Source: Ignavibacteriota bacterium (GTDB taxonomy: Bacteria; Bacteroidota; Ignavibacteria; UBA10030). From it: a stretch of DNA of 64,000 bases. Numbering within the stretch: the first letter of the stretch is position 1; every line of letters begins with the position of its first letter. Below are positions 36,579-45,851 of the stretch, one piece after another. The DNA lies in the NCBI GenBank assembly GCA_022616555.1, contig JAKEEG010000056.1, positions 1-64,000 of the forward strand. The letters run 5' to 3'. The translations under genes were made by a program, and so were the position numbers. Under the pieces are notes generated by a model. That model was given only the letters and a program-made list of their open reading frames with translations, had not been told where the DNA came from and made no database searches.

Positions 36579-37631
36579 TTAATCCACCACAGCCGGCGCT
36601 TCGGTGGGAGTAATCTTCACGTCAACCTTGTCAGTCCAACGCAGCACGGTCATCGTCGCTTCCTTGCCGATCCAATCTTCCGTCAGCAGCTTGTGCAAAT
36701 CGTCGATGCCGCGAATCGATTGTCCGTTGAACGAGATTATAATGTCGCCATTCAAAAGCTTCGCGCGGTGCGCGGGACTTCCATTTTCCACTGTAATCAC
36801 GCGCACGCCGGTTTCAGCATCTAGATGATGAAACCGCACCACCTTGCGCGGGATGGGCACGTTTTGCCCGCCAACGCCGATGAAACTCCGGCGAATCAAT
36901 CCGTTCTTGATAAGCAATGCGGCGATGTGCCGCGCTGTGTTGCTCGCAATCGCGAAGCAAATTCCCTGCGCGGGGAGAATAATCGCCGTGTTGACTCCGA
37001 TGACCTCGCCCTGCGACGTCACGAGCGGGCCTCCGGAGTTGCCGGGGTTCAGCGCCGCGTCCGTTTGGATAACGTTATCGATCAACCTGCCCGAGCGAGA
37101 GCGCAATGACCTTCCGAGCGCGCTCACAACTCCTGTGGTGACCGTTGCTTGAAAACCGTACGGGCTTCCCAATGCTATGGCAAGCTGTCCAACACGGATT
37201 GCCTGTGAATCCCCAAATTGCACAGCTGTCAGCTCCGGCGCGCTCGCATCATGGACAGGATGAATGCGCACAACGGCAAGGTCTGTGTGTGGGTCGTCGC
37301 CGACCAATTGAGCATCGAATTTTCTGCCGTCCGCTAACACCACGTCGATCTTGCTCGCGCCGTGGACAACGTGGCTGTTTGTGAGAATAAACCCGTCCGG
37401 CGTGAAAATGAACCCGGAGCCGCTTCCGCCGTTCGAGCGCTGTGGCTGTCTTCCTCGCTGTGCAACGTGCTGGACTTCAATGTTAACAACCGACGGACTT
37501 ACTTTCTCCACCGCCCGCACAACGGCTCGAGAATACGCATCGAGCAATGCAATATCGGTAAGATGAGCGGGTTGCGCTGCATTCCCCTGCGTATACGAAT
37601 TTGAAATCGATATGGGATGAATATTCTGCAT
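36579..37631 (-). CDS. S1C (DegP/HtrA-like) trypsin-fold protease with PDZ domain
   Basis: SGFIFTPDGFILTNSHVV; DLAVVRI; ALNPGNSGGPLVTSQGEVIGVNTAII. Confidence 0.95.
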   Translation of the reverse strand: MQNIHPISISNSYTQGNAAQPAHLTDIALLDAYSRAVVRAVEKVSPSVVNIEVQHVAQRGRQPQRSNGGSGSGFIFTPDGFILTNSHVVHGASKIDVVLADGRKFDAQLVGDDPHTDLAVVRIHPVHDASAPELTAVQFGDSQAIRVGQLAIALGSPYGFQATVTTGVVSALGRSLRSRSGRLIDNVIQTDAALNPGNSGGPLVTSQGEVIGVNTAIILPAQGICFAIASNTARHIAALLIKNGLIRRSFIGVGGQNVPIPRKVVRFHHLDAETGVRVITVENGSPAHRAKLLNGDIIISFNGQSIRGIDDLHKLLTEDWIGKEATMTVLRWTDKVDVKITPTEAPAVVD

Positions 37632-37641
37632 GGTATTTCTC

Positions 37642-38889
37642 CTACGCGTTATCTTTCTCAGTCAATGTAATCACTGTAATTTCGGAGCGCGCGCCGAGCC
37701 GCACCGGCGGACCCCAGTAGCCCGTTCCTTTGCTCACGTACACCCACGTACCCTTATGGTCATGCAATCCAGAGATATACGGCTGCGCGAGCGCGGCGAC
37801 AAGATTCCAGGGGAAAAACTGTCCGCCATGCGTATGCCCGGAGAGCATCAGGTGATAGCCTAACGGTTGCGCCTCAAAGACTTCCTTTGGCTGGTGCGCC
37901 AGCAGGATTTTCACTGAATCCTGGGGTGCGCTGGCAATCGCCGCTTTCGAATCCGGTGTATGCGTTTGCGGCATCATTTGTGCGCCGGTCGGGTCGGTTA
38001 CTCCTGCCACCACAAGAGCGGAGCCGTTGCGCTGAACGAGCCGGTGCTCATTCAACAGCACATCGTACCCAAGCCGCCGCGCCTCATCAACCCATTGCTC
38101 CACGCCTGAATAATATTCATGGTTGCCGGTGACGAAAAATTTCCCATGCGGCGCCTGTAGCTCGCCGAGCGGGGCGACATCATTGCGGAGATGTGGCACA
38201 GAACCGTCCGCCAAATCGCCGGTGAAGGCAATCAAATCCGGCTTGAGGTCGGCAACTTCCTTTGCAATGGTCTCCACCCAGTCCCGCTTCACGGTAAGCC
38301 CTGCGTGAATGTCCGTAATCTGCACAATTTTGAATCCTGCAAAATCTTTCGGGAGTCCGGCAATCGGAACGGAAATATTCACAATGCCCGGCCTGCGCCG
38401 CGCTTCGTACACGCCGTAGGCAGTCAAAATCCCGGCAGCGCCAATCACTCCGAGATTTGACACATGGAGAAGAAACTCTCTCCGCGCGGGATTGACCTGT
38501 GCAATTGCATCCTTACCGGAAAATAGTTTTTGGAGAACAGGGTAGACTTTCTCAACCCCAAGAGAGCCTAGCCAAATCATATCACGTGCAAACAGCAGGA
38601 CGAACACAAACGAGAGAAACCCCATCCCAACAAACGTTACCCACGCCCACCAGGACCCCAATTGCTCCGAATAGCGAATGAGGAACATCGTCCCCAGCGT
38701 AAGGGTAATCATGGAAATAAGCAGAATACGCGCGCCGAGTTTCCATGCATCGGGCATCGTGGTTGTGCCAATCAGCCGTTTGCTGATAAAGAAATAACCA
38801 CCGCCCCAGACGATAAGTAAAATCGAAATCCAGATAACCCATTGCCAAGCCATAGTAAGTCCTGTTCGTTCGTTGCCGGTCGTGCTCAT
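37642..38889 (-). CDS. Membrane metallophosphoesterase (YkuE-like)
   Basis: VQITDIHAGLTV, AFTGDLADGS, GNHEYYSG, LSGHTHGGQFFPW. Confidence 0.95.
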   Translation of the reverse strand: MSTTGNERTGLTMAWQWVIWISILLIVWGGGYFFISKRLIGTTTMPDAWKLGARILLISMITLTLGTMFLIRYSEQLGSWWAWVTFVGMGFLSFVFVLLFARDMIWLGSLGVEKVYPVLQKLFSGKDAIAQVNPARREFLLHVSNLGVIGAAGILTAYGVYEARRRPGIVNISVPIAGLPKDFAGFKIVQITDIHAGLTVKRDWVETIAKEVADLKPDLIAFTGDLADGSVPHLRNDVAPLGELQAPHGKFFVTGNHEYYSGVEQWVDEARRLGYDVLLNEHRLVQRNGSALVVAGVTDPTGAQMMPQTHTPDSKAAIASAPQDSVKILLAHQPKEVFEAQPLGYHLMLSGHTHGGQFFPWNLVAALAQPYISGLHDHKGTWVYVSKGTGYWGPPVRLGARSEITVITLTEKDNA

Positions 38890-38899
38890 GCTGTTCTGC

Positions 38900-39547
38900 T
38901 TATCGCACGATTTTATAATTAAAATTTGTCGTTTGCAAGGAACCCCACAAACGCAACCAGAGCATAATCACCATTTCCATCCCGCGCGCGGCAGTGATAT
39001 CCCCAAGGTCAATAACGGATTTCCACCCGAACCAGTTCTTCAAGATATCCGCCACCTGCTGTTTCGCGCCGCCATCGTTGCCGCAGAGAAACATATCGTG
39101 CTCACCTTTCAGTAACGACGGATTGACCATAATGTTGCAGTTTGTGGTGTTAAGCGTCTTGACGACTTTCGAGTCGGGGAATGCCCGCTGGATTCGCTCA
39201 CCGAGAGAATCCGTATTGTTGACGAACAACGTCGGCGGCATGCCCTTGGAAAAATCCAGCGGGTTGCTGATATCCACGATAATTTTTCCTTTGAGATTCT
39301 GCGCTCCCGCCGCTTTCAACGCCTCGAGCGAGCCTGCGCCGCTCGTGCAATTGAAAATAATTTCTCCGAATGAAGCGGCGTCGGCAAATGTACCCTGCGA
39401 AGCATGCGAACCGACCGACGTTACCCATGCCCCGGCTTTTTCGTTGTTCGCCGTCCGCGAGCCCATTTTCACCGTGTGCCCTAGCTGGACAAGCTTTGTG
39501 CCGATGGTATTCCCAACAATCCCAGTCCCCAGAACTCCGATATTCAT
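38900..39547 (-). CDS. NADPH-dependent F420 reductase-like NAD(P)-binding protein
   Basis: MNIGVLGTGIVGNTIGTKLVQLGHTVKMGSRTANNEKA. Confidence 0.88.
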   Translation of the reverse strand: MNIGVLGTGIVGNTIGTKLVQLGHTVKMGSRTANNEKAGAWVTSVGSHASQGTFADAASFGEIIFNCTSGAGSLEALKAAGAQNLKGKIIVDISNPLDFSKGMPPTLFVNNTDSLGERIQRAFPDSKVVKTLNTTNCNIMVNPSLLKGEHDMFLCGNDGGAKQQVADILKNWFGWKSVIDLGDITAARGMEMVIMLWLRLWGSLQTTNFNYKIVR

Positions 39548-39855
39548 AGAAGGCTCCTAGTACTGTTTCAAAAAAATAATCTTGTAGTTCTTTGTGCGTG
39601 AAGAAACCCCCTGCTCGCTGGAAAAATGCTCGCGTCCCCCCTTGGTGAGGGAGACAAAATGCCTTTTCAAAGCCCTTTCCCCTCCTGACTAAGTCCCATA
39701 GGGATCCCTTTGGGAGAGGGGTGTCCTGACCTGCCTGCCGGCAGGCGGGCGTTTTTGTCGGGACGGGTGGTTACTTTTCTTCCAAGTTCAAACACAATAT
39801 AATTTATTAGACCCGGCACTGGCATACTACGACAGGTGAAATATTCGTTCTAGGG

Positions 39856-41160
39856 TTATGTAATTTCCTCGTTGGCGATCGTCGCCGCAACAACTTCAGG
39901 TGATGAGGCTTCAGCCGATACAGTTTCTCGATGAGAGTCGATGTGCACGCCCTCCACAAACTTGAGCTTGCGGGCAAGAATAATACAAAGGACCGTCATA
40001 GCCGTTGCGAGAATGCCGACAATCCCATAATTGGTAAGCGAGCCATCAGCCGCCTCGCCGAGTATCAATCCAGCCCCGTAGGAAGCAATCCCCGCGGAAA
40101 GTTGCTGAACAGAAGCATTAAGGCTCATGAAACTCCCGCGCCGCCGCGGCTCAACTGTTGCCGTCACCATCGCCATCGCGGGCGTCATCCTGCCGGAAAC
40201 AAGGATAAAAAACAACGTTGTCACAACCAGAACAGCCGCCAGCGACATGTTCGGCATATTCGTGACAAACAAAATCGGAATGATTGAAAGCCCCGCTATC
40301 CACATAAACACATTTAGCTTGCCATGGCGGTCTGCAAGCTGGCCGATATACCGCGCGGTGAAGATCGTCGCTCCACCACCGAAGAAGTACACGAGCGGCA
40401 AGTCTTCCTCTGCAAACCCAATCGTGCTGACCATGTACGGAGCGATATAGGGAATAACCGAGAACCCCGCTACAATCATCGTCATCATAAACGCCAACGT
40501 GCGCAGATGGTCCGGGTGCGTTAGCAACGAAAGCAGAGAGCGCACAGGGTTCTCGCCTGTCGCGTGCGCCTTGTGTGTGCCCATCGCGGGAAGAACGCGG
40601 TATGCGAGAGCGAAGAGAACCGCGCTAGACACTGCGAGCAACACAAAGGGCATGTGCCAGCCGTACAGGTTTGCAAAGTAGAGTCCCAAGGGAACGCCAA
40701 ACACCGACGCCGCGGAAAACGAAGTCATGATCACACCCATCGCCGCGCCGCGTCGGGCTTCAGGAATTACATCCGCTACGACGGCAAGAACCGTCGCTCC
40801 CAACACCCCGCCAAACGCGCCGGCGACAACGCGGGCAGCGACAAGAAAACCGTAGGTTGGAGCGACAGCGCAGAGCAGCGTGCCTACAGCGAAACCACCG
40901 TAGAGCGTGAGCAGAGCTGTCTTTCGGTCGAACCGATCAAGGAATAACGCGCCTAAAATTCCCGTCGTCCCGGCGCTGAAGGTATACGCAGAAACCGCCA
41001 AGCCAAACTCCTGCGGTGAAATGGAGAAGACCCGCATCAGTTGCGGGCCGAGCGGCATCATGATGACAAAGTCGAGGATGTTGGTAAATTGTACTGCGGC
41101 GAGCACCAGCAACAACTGCCATTCTCCTTTCGGAGCGGCGTCCTTCGAAAAAAACTTCAT
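39856..41160 (-). CDS. MFS transporter (AraJ-like)
   Basis: FTNILDFVIMMPLGPQLMRVFSISPQEFGLAVSAYTFSAGTTGILGALFLDRFDRK. Confidence 0.93.
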   Translation of the reverse strand: MKFFSKDAAPKGEWQLLLVLAAVQFTNILDFVIMMPLGPQLMRVFSISPQEFGLAVSAYTFSAGTTGILGALFLDRFDRKTALLTLYGGFAVGTLLCAVAPTYGFLVAARVVAGAFGGVLGATVLAVVADVIPEARRGAAMGVIMTSFSAASVFGVPLGLYFANLYGWHMPFVLLAVSSAVLFALAYRVLPAMGTHKAHATGENPVRSLLSLLTHPDHLRTLAFMMTMIVAGFSVIPYIAPYMVSTIGFAEEDLPLVYFFGGGATIFTARYIGQLADRHGKLNVFMWIAGLSIIPILFVTNMPNMSLAAVLVVTTLFFILVSGRMTPAMAMVTATVEPRRRGSFMSLNASVQQLSAGIASYGAGLILGEAADGSLTNYGIVGILATAMTVLCIILARKLKFVEGVHIDSHRETVSAEASSPEVVAATIANEEIT

Positions 41161-41184
41161 TCAATCTCCTGTCTAAAAATCATC

Positions 41185-41267
41185 TGTCATTGCGAGCGTT
41201 CCCCAGCGAAGCAATCTCGTTTTTCACAAGAAGGGATTGCTTCGGCAAAGAGCGCCTCGCAATGACA
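41185..41267. repeat. MITE-like hairpin repeat, TGTCATTGCGAG...CTCGCAATGACA (copy 2, inverted relative to copy 1)
   Basis: Reverse complement of copy 1 aligns with few substitutions. Confidence 0.85.
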
Positions 41268-41286
41268 AGTATTTGTTTCTTCACAT

Positions 41287-41652
41287 TCACACATTCGCTT
41301 GCTGTTCCTTGTGTTCTTCCCACTCGCCGGGGTAATACCCACAACGGCGCTTCCATTCCTCTTTAAACTTCTCGCGCTCCTCCGGCGACATCGCGGCGAG
41401 CTTTTCTTCAAAGCGCCGCTTCCACCGGTCGTGTTTCCAGCCGCCACCGTGCCGCCACGGAGCCCATCCGCGCAGCAGCAAGTGCGAGAGCACAAGCAAG
41501 CCGACCGCCTGCCAGAAGCTCAGCTCCGGACCGCTAAAGACGTCAGGAACGACAGCATTCCAGAGCAACATCACGGCGTAGCCAAAGATAGCGACAGCAA
41601 GAGTGAGAAAAATGACGCCCTTGGCGATTTTAGCAAGCCACCAGCGTTTCAT
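41287..41652 (-). CDS. Two-TM hypothetical protein next to ECF sigma factor
   Basis: Hydrophobic N-terminal hairpin, charged C-terminal helix (EEKLAAMSPEEREKFKEEWKRRCGYYPGEWEEHK). Confidence 0.7.
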   Translation of the reverse strand: MKRWWLAKIAKGVIFLTLAVAIFGYAVMLLWNAVVPDVFSGPELSFWQAVGLLVLSHLLLRGWAPWRHGGGWKHDRWKRRFEEKLAAMSPEEREKFKEEWKRRCGYYPGEWEEHKEQQANV

Positions 41653-41664
41653 AGTTGTCCCTTT

Positions 41665-42267
41665 CTACAAAGTAAAAAATTCGTCATACAATTCCTGTAA
41701 TTGTTCGCGCAAATACAATACTGCGTAGCGCTTGCGTGAAAGTAATGTGTTGATCGGTTCCCCGGTCATCTCAGCCATCTCCTTAAAACTTTTTCCTTCC
41801 AACTCGTGCATGACGAACACCTCGCGTTGTTCATCCGGCAGTTCGTCCAGCGCGTCCGCCAACTGCGTCCACACCAGAGACCGGGCATAGGTTTCATCAG
41901 GGCTTTGAGACCTGTCGAACAATATCTGCTCCAGGTTCACCGGCATCGAATCGTCGTCCCTGTCGGTGGGCAGGGGTTCCGGCTTTCGTTTCCGGTACCA
42001 ATCGATAATTTTATTGCGAGCCACCGTGAACAGCCATGACGTCAATTTCTCAATCGGCTCGGTAACGCTGTACCCCGTCGCCAACTGGTAGAAGACATCT
42101 TGCAGAATATCTTCCGCGTCTTCATCTGTACGCACACGGCGGCGGATGAAGTCCAACAGGCGTTTCCGCTCCGAGCGGAACGCGCGCTCCACGGTACTAT
42201 CCCCCGAACTAGGCCGAACGGGTTGACCTGCTGTCTGTATCGCCGCTATGTCGTTGGAACCGGTCAC
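41665..42267 (-). CDS. ECF-type RNA polymerase sigma factor
   Basis: DEDAEDILQDVFYQLA (region 2), FTVARNKIIDWYRKRK, ELPDEQREVFVMHELEGKSFKEMAEMTGEPINTLLSRKRYAVLYLR (region 4). Confidence 0.95.
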   Translation of the reverse strand: MTGSNDIAAIQTAGQPVRPSSGDSTVERAFRSERKRLLDFIRRRVRTDEDAEDILQDVFYQLATGYSVTEPIEKLTSWLFTVARNKIIDWYRKRKPEPLPTDRDDDSMPVNLEQILFDRSQSPDETYARSLVWTQLADALDELPDEQREVFVMHELEGKSFKEMAEMTGEPINTLLSRKRYAVLYLREQLQELYDEFFTL

Positions 42268-42404
42268 TCAGTAGCTTTCCTTCTAAAAGACGAACTATCG
42301 AGACTAATATTGTAAGGGTTTCCGGGCTGGAATAAAAGCGAAATCCCGCACTCCAGACAATGAAGAGCGGGATTGGCTTTATGACGAATTTCTTACAGCA
42401 GGGA

Positions 42405-42995
42405 TTAGGTGCTTTCTTTAACGAGTTCGAGATTCACGGTGATTTTCACCTTATCGCCCGCCACGAGCCCACCTGCCTCCGTTGCCATATTCCACTTCAA
42501 CCCGAAGTCAAAGCGATTGATTTCCGTCGTTGCCTTCCACCCTGAGCGTGTCCCCATCCGTGGGTCACTGATAGTGCCAAGAATCTCCGCGTCAAATGTC
42601 ACGGGCTTCGTAATATTCCGGATGGTAAGGTCGCCGGAAATTTTGTACTTGTTCTCGCCGACCTTTTCAAACTTCGTGCTGACGAATTTCATTTCGGGAA
42701 ATTTTTCGGCATTGAAGAAATCGTCGGACTTTAAATGTCCGTCGCGCCGTTCGTTCTCCGTGTTGATACTGCCCGTTTTAATAACAGCGCTTACAGTGGC
42801 GTCCGACCAGTCGTCTTTTTTCGATGCCACCGTGACATCCCACTCCTTGAAATTTCCCACCACTTCGGAAATCACCAAATGGCGAACGGCAAACGCGACG
42901 TTGGAATGTGCTTTATCGGTACTCCACCCGCCTTGCGCCATCGCCGTCGATGCCGCTATCCCTGCTACTAGCAAGGCAAACACAATGCGCTTCAT
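42405..42995 (-). CDS. YceI family periplasmic protein
   Basis: WSTDKAHSNVAFAVRHLVISEVVGNFKEWDVTV. Confidence 0.95.
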   Translation of the reverse strand: MKRIVFALLVAGIAASTAMAQGGWSTDKAHSNVAFAVRHLVISEVVGNFKEWDVTVASKKDDWSDATVSAVIKTGSINTENERRDGHLKSDDFFNAEKFPEMKFVSTKFEKVGENKYKISGDLTIRNITKPVTFDAEILGTISDPRMGTRSGWKATTEINRFDFGLKWNMATEAGGLVAGDKVKITVNLELVKEST

Positions 42996-43036
42996 GATAT
43001 TTCTCCTTCTTTAAGGTTGAACATGATGTGAATGAG

Positions 43037-43915
43037 TTACTGGCTTCCAACAACTACCTCAACAACAATTCCATCGTCATCTCTCGCACGAATGACTCCG
43101 TTCCGGTTTTCAACCAGTGCACCCGCATCACTCAGATGTTTCGCGAGCGTGTCTCCAAAACCGATTTCCGGCACTCGAATGCGGAGCGATGCTAAACCGA
43201 GCGTGTCGCCTTGAGCCGGAGCGGACCCGCGGCTGTTCCAGATATTCAAGCCGATATGGTGGTGATATCCGCCCGCTGCGACAAACAGCGCGCCCGGATA
43301 TGATTTCTGGGTGATGTCAAACCCAAGCGCACCATGATAAAACCGCTCGGCTTTCTGCAAGTCAGATACTTGCAGGTGTATGTGCCCGATACGCGTCTCA
43401 GGATGAATACCTGCCCACTCCCTGGTATCGCTGTCGAGTTCGGCAAGCAGATTATCGAGATTCAACTCCGCGGTCATCATTGCTAGTCCATTGCTGTCAA
43501 ATTTCCATTGCTCGCGTGGACGGTCGGCATACAACTCGACGCCGTTGCCTTCGGGATCGGCGAGATAGATCGCCTCACTCACTCCGTGGTCGGAGAATCC
43601 CTGAAACCTGTACCGCTCTTCGTATAACCGTTTGAATGCACGGGCAAGTTCCTTGCGACTTGGATAGAGAATAGCCGTGTGGAATAACCCGGGCGTTCGC
43701 CAGGACCGCGGCTTGGCGCCAGGATGCTCAGTTAATACGACTTGCGCAGAAGCCTTCCCAGAGGCTGAAAGCAATGCCGTTTTCCCCTCATGCCGCACTT
43801 CGTTGAACCCAAGCAAGTCCCGGTAAAACTTCAGCGACTCCTCCAGCGAGCTGACGCGCAAATGCACGCTCTCAATGTGCGTTTGTGCCGGGAGCGTGAA
43901 TATTCCGTTGTTCAC
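43037..43915 (-). CDS. VOC family (catechol 2,3-dioxygenase/CatE-like) protein
   Basis: Two glyoxalase repeats (HIESVHLRVSSLEESLKFYRDLLGF; IGHIHLQVSDLQKAERFYHGALGF); GTG start at 43915. Confidence 0.9.
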   Translation of the reverse strand: MNNGIFTLPAQTHIESVHLRVSSLEESLKFYRDLLGFNEVRHEGKTALLSASGKASAQVVLTEHPGAKPRSWRTPGLFHTAILYPSRKELARAFKRLYEERYRFQGFSDHGVSEAIYLADPEGNGVELYADRPREQWKFDSNGLAMMTAELNLDNLLAELDSDTREWAGIHPETRIGHIHLQVSDLQKAERFYHGALGFDITQKSYPGALFVAAGGYHHHIGLNIWNSRGSAPAQGDTLGLASLRIRVPEIGFGDTLAKHLSDAGALVENRNGVIRARDDDGIVVEVVVGSQ

Positions 43916-43925
43916 TGAGATCTCC

Positions 43926-44261
43926 CTACGCAACAACCATGTGCCGCGAATCCTCAATGCGGCGCTTCAACTCATCCTTCGGCATGTAGCCGATAATTCT
44001 ATTGACGGGCTTTCCGTTGCGGAAGACTATCAGCGTCGGGATGCTGCGGACACTGAATGCCATCGCTGTGGAGGGGTTTTCGTCCACGTCCAGCTTGGTG
44101 AATTTCACTTCGCCCTTATACTCAGCCGAAAGCTCGTCCAAAATAGGAGCGATGAGGCGGCAGGGCCCGCACCATTCAGCCCAAAAATCGACCAGCGTTA
44201 GCGTGTTGCTTTCAACGACTTCTTTCTTAAATGTATCGTCAGTGATGTGAATCGGTTTCAT
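43926..44261 (-). CDS. trxA: Thioredoxin
   Basis: VDFWAEWCGPCRLIAPILDELS. Confidence 0.96.
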   Translation of the reverse strand: MKPIHITDDTFKKEVVESNTLTLVDFWAEWCGPCRLIAPILDELSAEYKGEVKFTKLDVDENPSTAMAFSVRSIPTLIVFRNGKPVNRIIGYMPKDELKRRIEDSRHMVVA

Positions 44262-44288
44262 GGTGTTATCCTTTCTTAGCTTTTATAG

Positions 44289-45158
44289 CTAAACAGTAAT
44301 CGTTCCAAATTTCCCTTCTTGGTAATCCAATATTGTTTGCCGGATCTCGCCTTGAGTATTCATCACAAAAGGCCCGTATGTTGCAACCGGTTCGTTGAGC
44401 GGCTCGCCGCCAAGGACAATGATGTCGGCAGGCTGGTCTTGCATTGCAGAGAGTAGCACAGACTCTCCATCATTCTTAAACAGTGCCAACTCTCCAAGTA
44501 TGAGCGGTTTCTGCTCGGCGCCGACACTTCCCGAGCCTGCCATCCCGTAGGCAAAAGCGTTAAACGTATTCGGAACGGGAATCTCGATACTCTTGCCGGC
44601 AGGGAGATGCACATGATAAAACAACACCGGCGTAAACGTTTTGACGGATGATTTTTTGCCCTGAAATTCCCCGGCAAGAATTTTCACTCTTGCACCTTCG
44701 GGCGTTTCCACCGTCGGGATATCCTCTGCTTTCACAGGTGAAAGCGTTGGCGGCGTCATCTTATGAGCGCGTGGGAGATTCAGCCAAATTTGAAAACCGT
44801 GCACCGTACCGCCACGCTGACGGAAATCCTCCTCGTACAATTCCGAATGCAGAATCCCTGACCCGGTCACCATCCAATCAAGGTCGCCCGGACCCACGAG
44901 CACTTTGTTCCCAACGGAGTCTTTGTGCTCGATATAGCCATCCAGCAAGTACGTGATGGCAATAAACCCGCGGTGCGGGTGTTCCGGAACGCCCTCGCCG
45001 CCGTTCGGATCGAGAGGCTGGGGACCGAAATGGTCGAGCAGCAAGAACGGGTCGATCATTTGGATGTCGTTCAACGGCAGAGGTCGCCGCACTCGGAAAC
45101 CCGGCGCGACTTCCACTTTAACGCTTTGGACAACTTTTTCAACTGTGCGTGTGTTCAT
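44289..45158 (-). CDS. Pirin family protein
   Basis: DPFLLLDHFGPQPLDPNGGEGVPEHPHRGFIAITYLLDGYIEHKDSVGN. Confidence 0.95.
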   Translation of the reverse strand: MNTRTVEKVVQSVKVEVAPGFRVRRPLPLNDIQMIDPFLLLDHFGPQPLDPNGGEGVPEHPHRGFIAITYLLDGYIEHKDSVGNKVLVGPGDLDWMVTGSGILHSELYEEDFRQRGGTVHGFQIWLNLPRAHKMTPPTLSPVKAEDIPTVETPEGARVKILAGEFQGKKSSVKTFTPVLFYHVHLPAGKSIEIPVPNTFNAFAYGMAGSGSVGAEQKPLILGELALFKNDGESVLLSAMQDQPADIIVLGGEPLNEPVATYGPFVMNTQGEIRQTILDYQEGKFGTITV

Positions 45159-45292
45159 ATCATTTCCCTGTTTGAGACCTCTCCCTGTCCCTCTCCTAAC
45201 AGAAGAGGGAACAAAGTCCCTTCCCCTCTTAGTGGAAGGTAAGGATGGGGGGTCTGCTTTTTTAGCTTTAAATCTCCGCGAATTAAAAAACG

Positions 45293-45751
45293 CTATAATC
45301 TTTTTTGCAGCGACATCCCTAATTTTTTCGACAACCTGCCGAGCTCATCTTGCTCCTCTTCCGTCAGCACTGAGGCAAGGTCGGCAACACATTGCGCATG
45401 CTGGACGAAAATCTCGTCGAACAGCCTTTTCCCTTTTTTCGTCAACTGTACGAGCACAACCCTGCGGTCTTCGGTGCTGGGAATGCGCTCGACCAATTCT
45501 TCTTTCTCCAAATTATCCACCACGACTGTCATGTTACCGCCGCTGACGAGCTGCTTCTTGCACAGCTCGCCGAGCGTGAGGGGACCGAGGTGCCCGAGCG
45601 TTTCCAACGCTCCGAATTGCGCTTGCGTCACGCCATAGCGCCGGATATCCTCGTCCGTTAACTGACCGAACGTCGCCGCGGCGCGGGCGAGCTTCACCCA
45701 CATGCTCAGCGCTTTATCGGCTTTCTTGCCGTATTGTTTTGTCGTTTTCAT
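45293..45751 (-). CDS. MarR family transcriptional regulator
   Basis: LTLGELCKKQLVSGGNMTVVVDNLEKEELVERIPSTEDRRVVLVQLTKKGKRLFDEIF. Confidence 0.95.
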   Translation of the reverse strand: MKTTKQYGKKADKALSMWVKLARAAATFGQLTDEDIRRYGVTQAQFGALETLGHLGPLTLGELCKKQLVSGGNMTVVVDNLEKEELVERIPSTEDRRVVLVQLTKKGKRLFDEIFVQHAQCVADLASVLTEEEQDELGRLSKKLGMSLQKRL

Positions 45752-45851
45752 GGGTTTCTGAATTACTTCAAATTTAAACTATTTGAATTGAAATTAAGTT
45801 CCCTCAAAATCCACAAGTTGGTAACATACTGCTAAACTATTGATTTTATTG

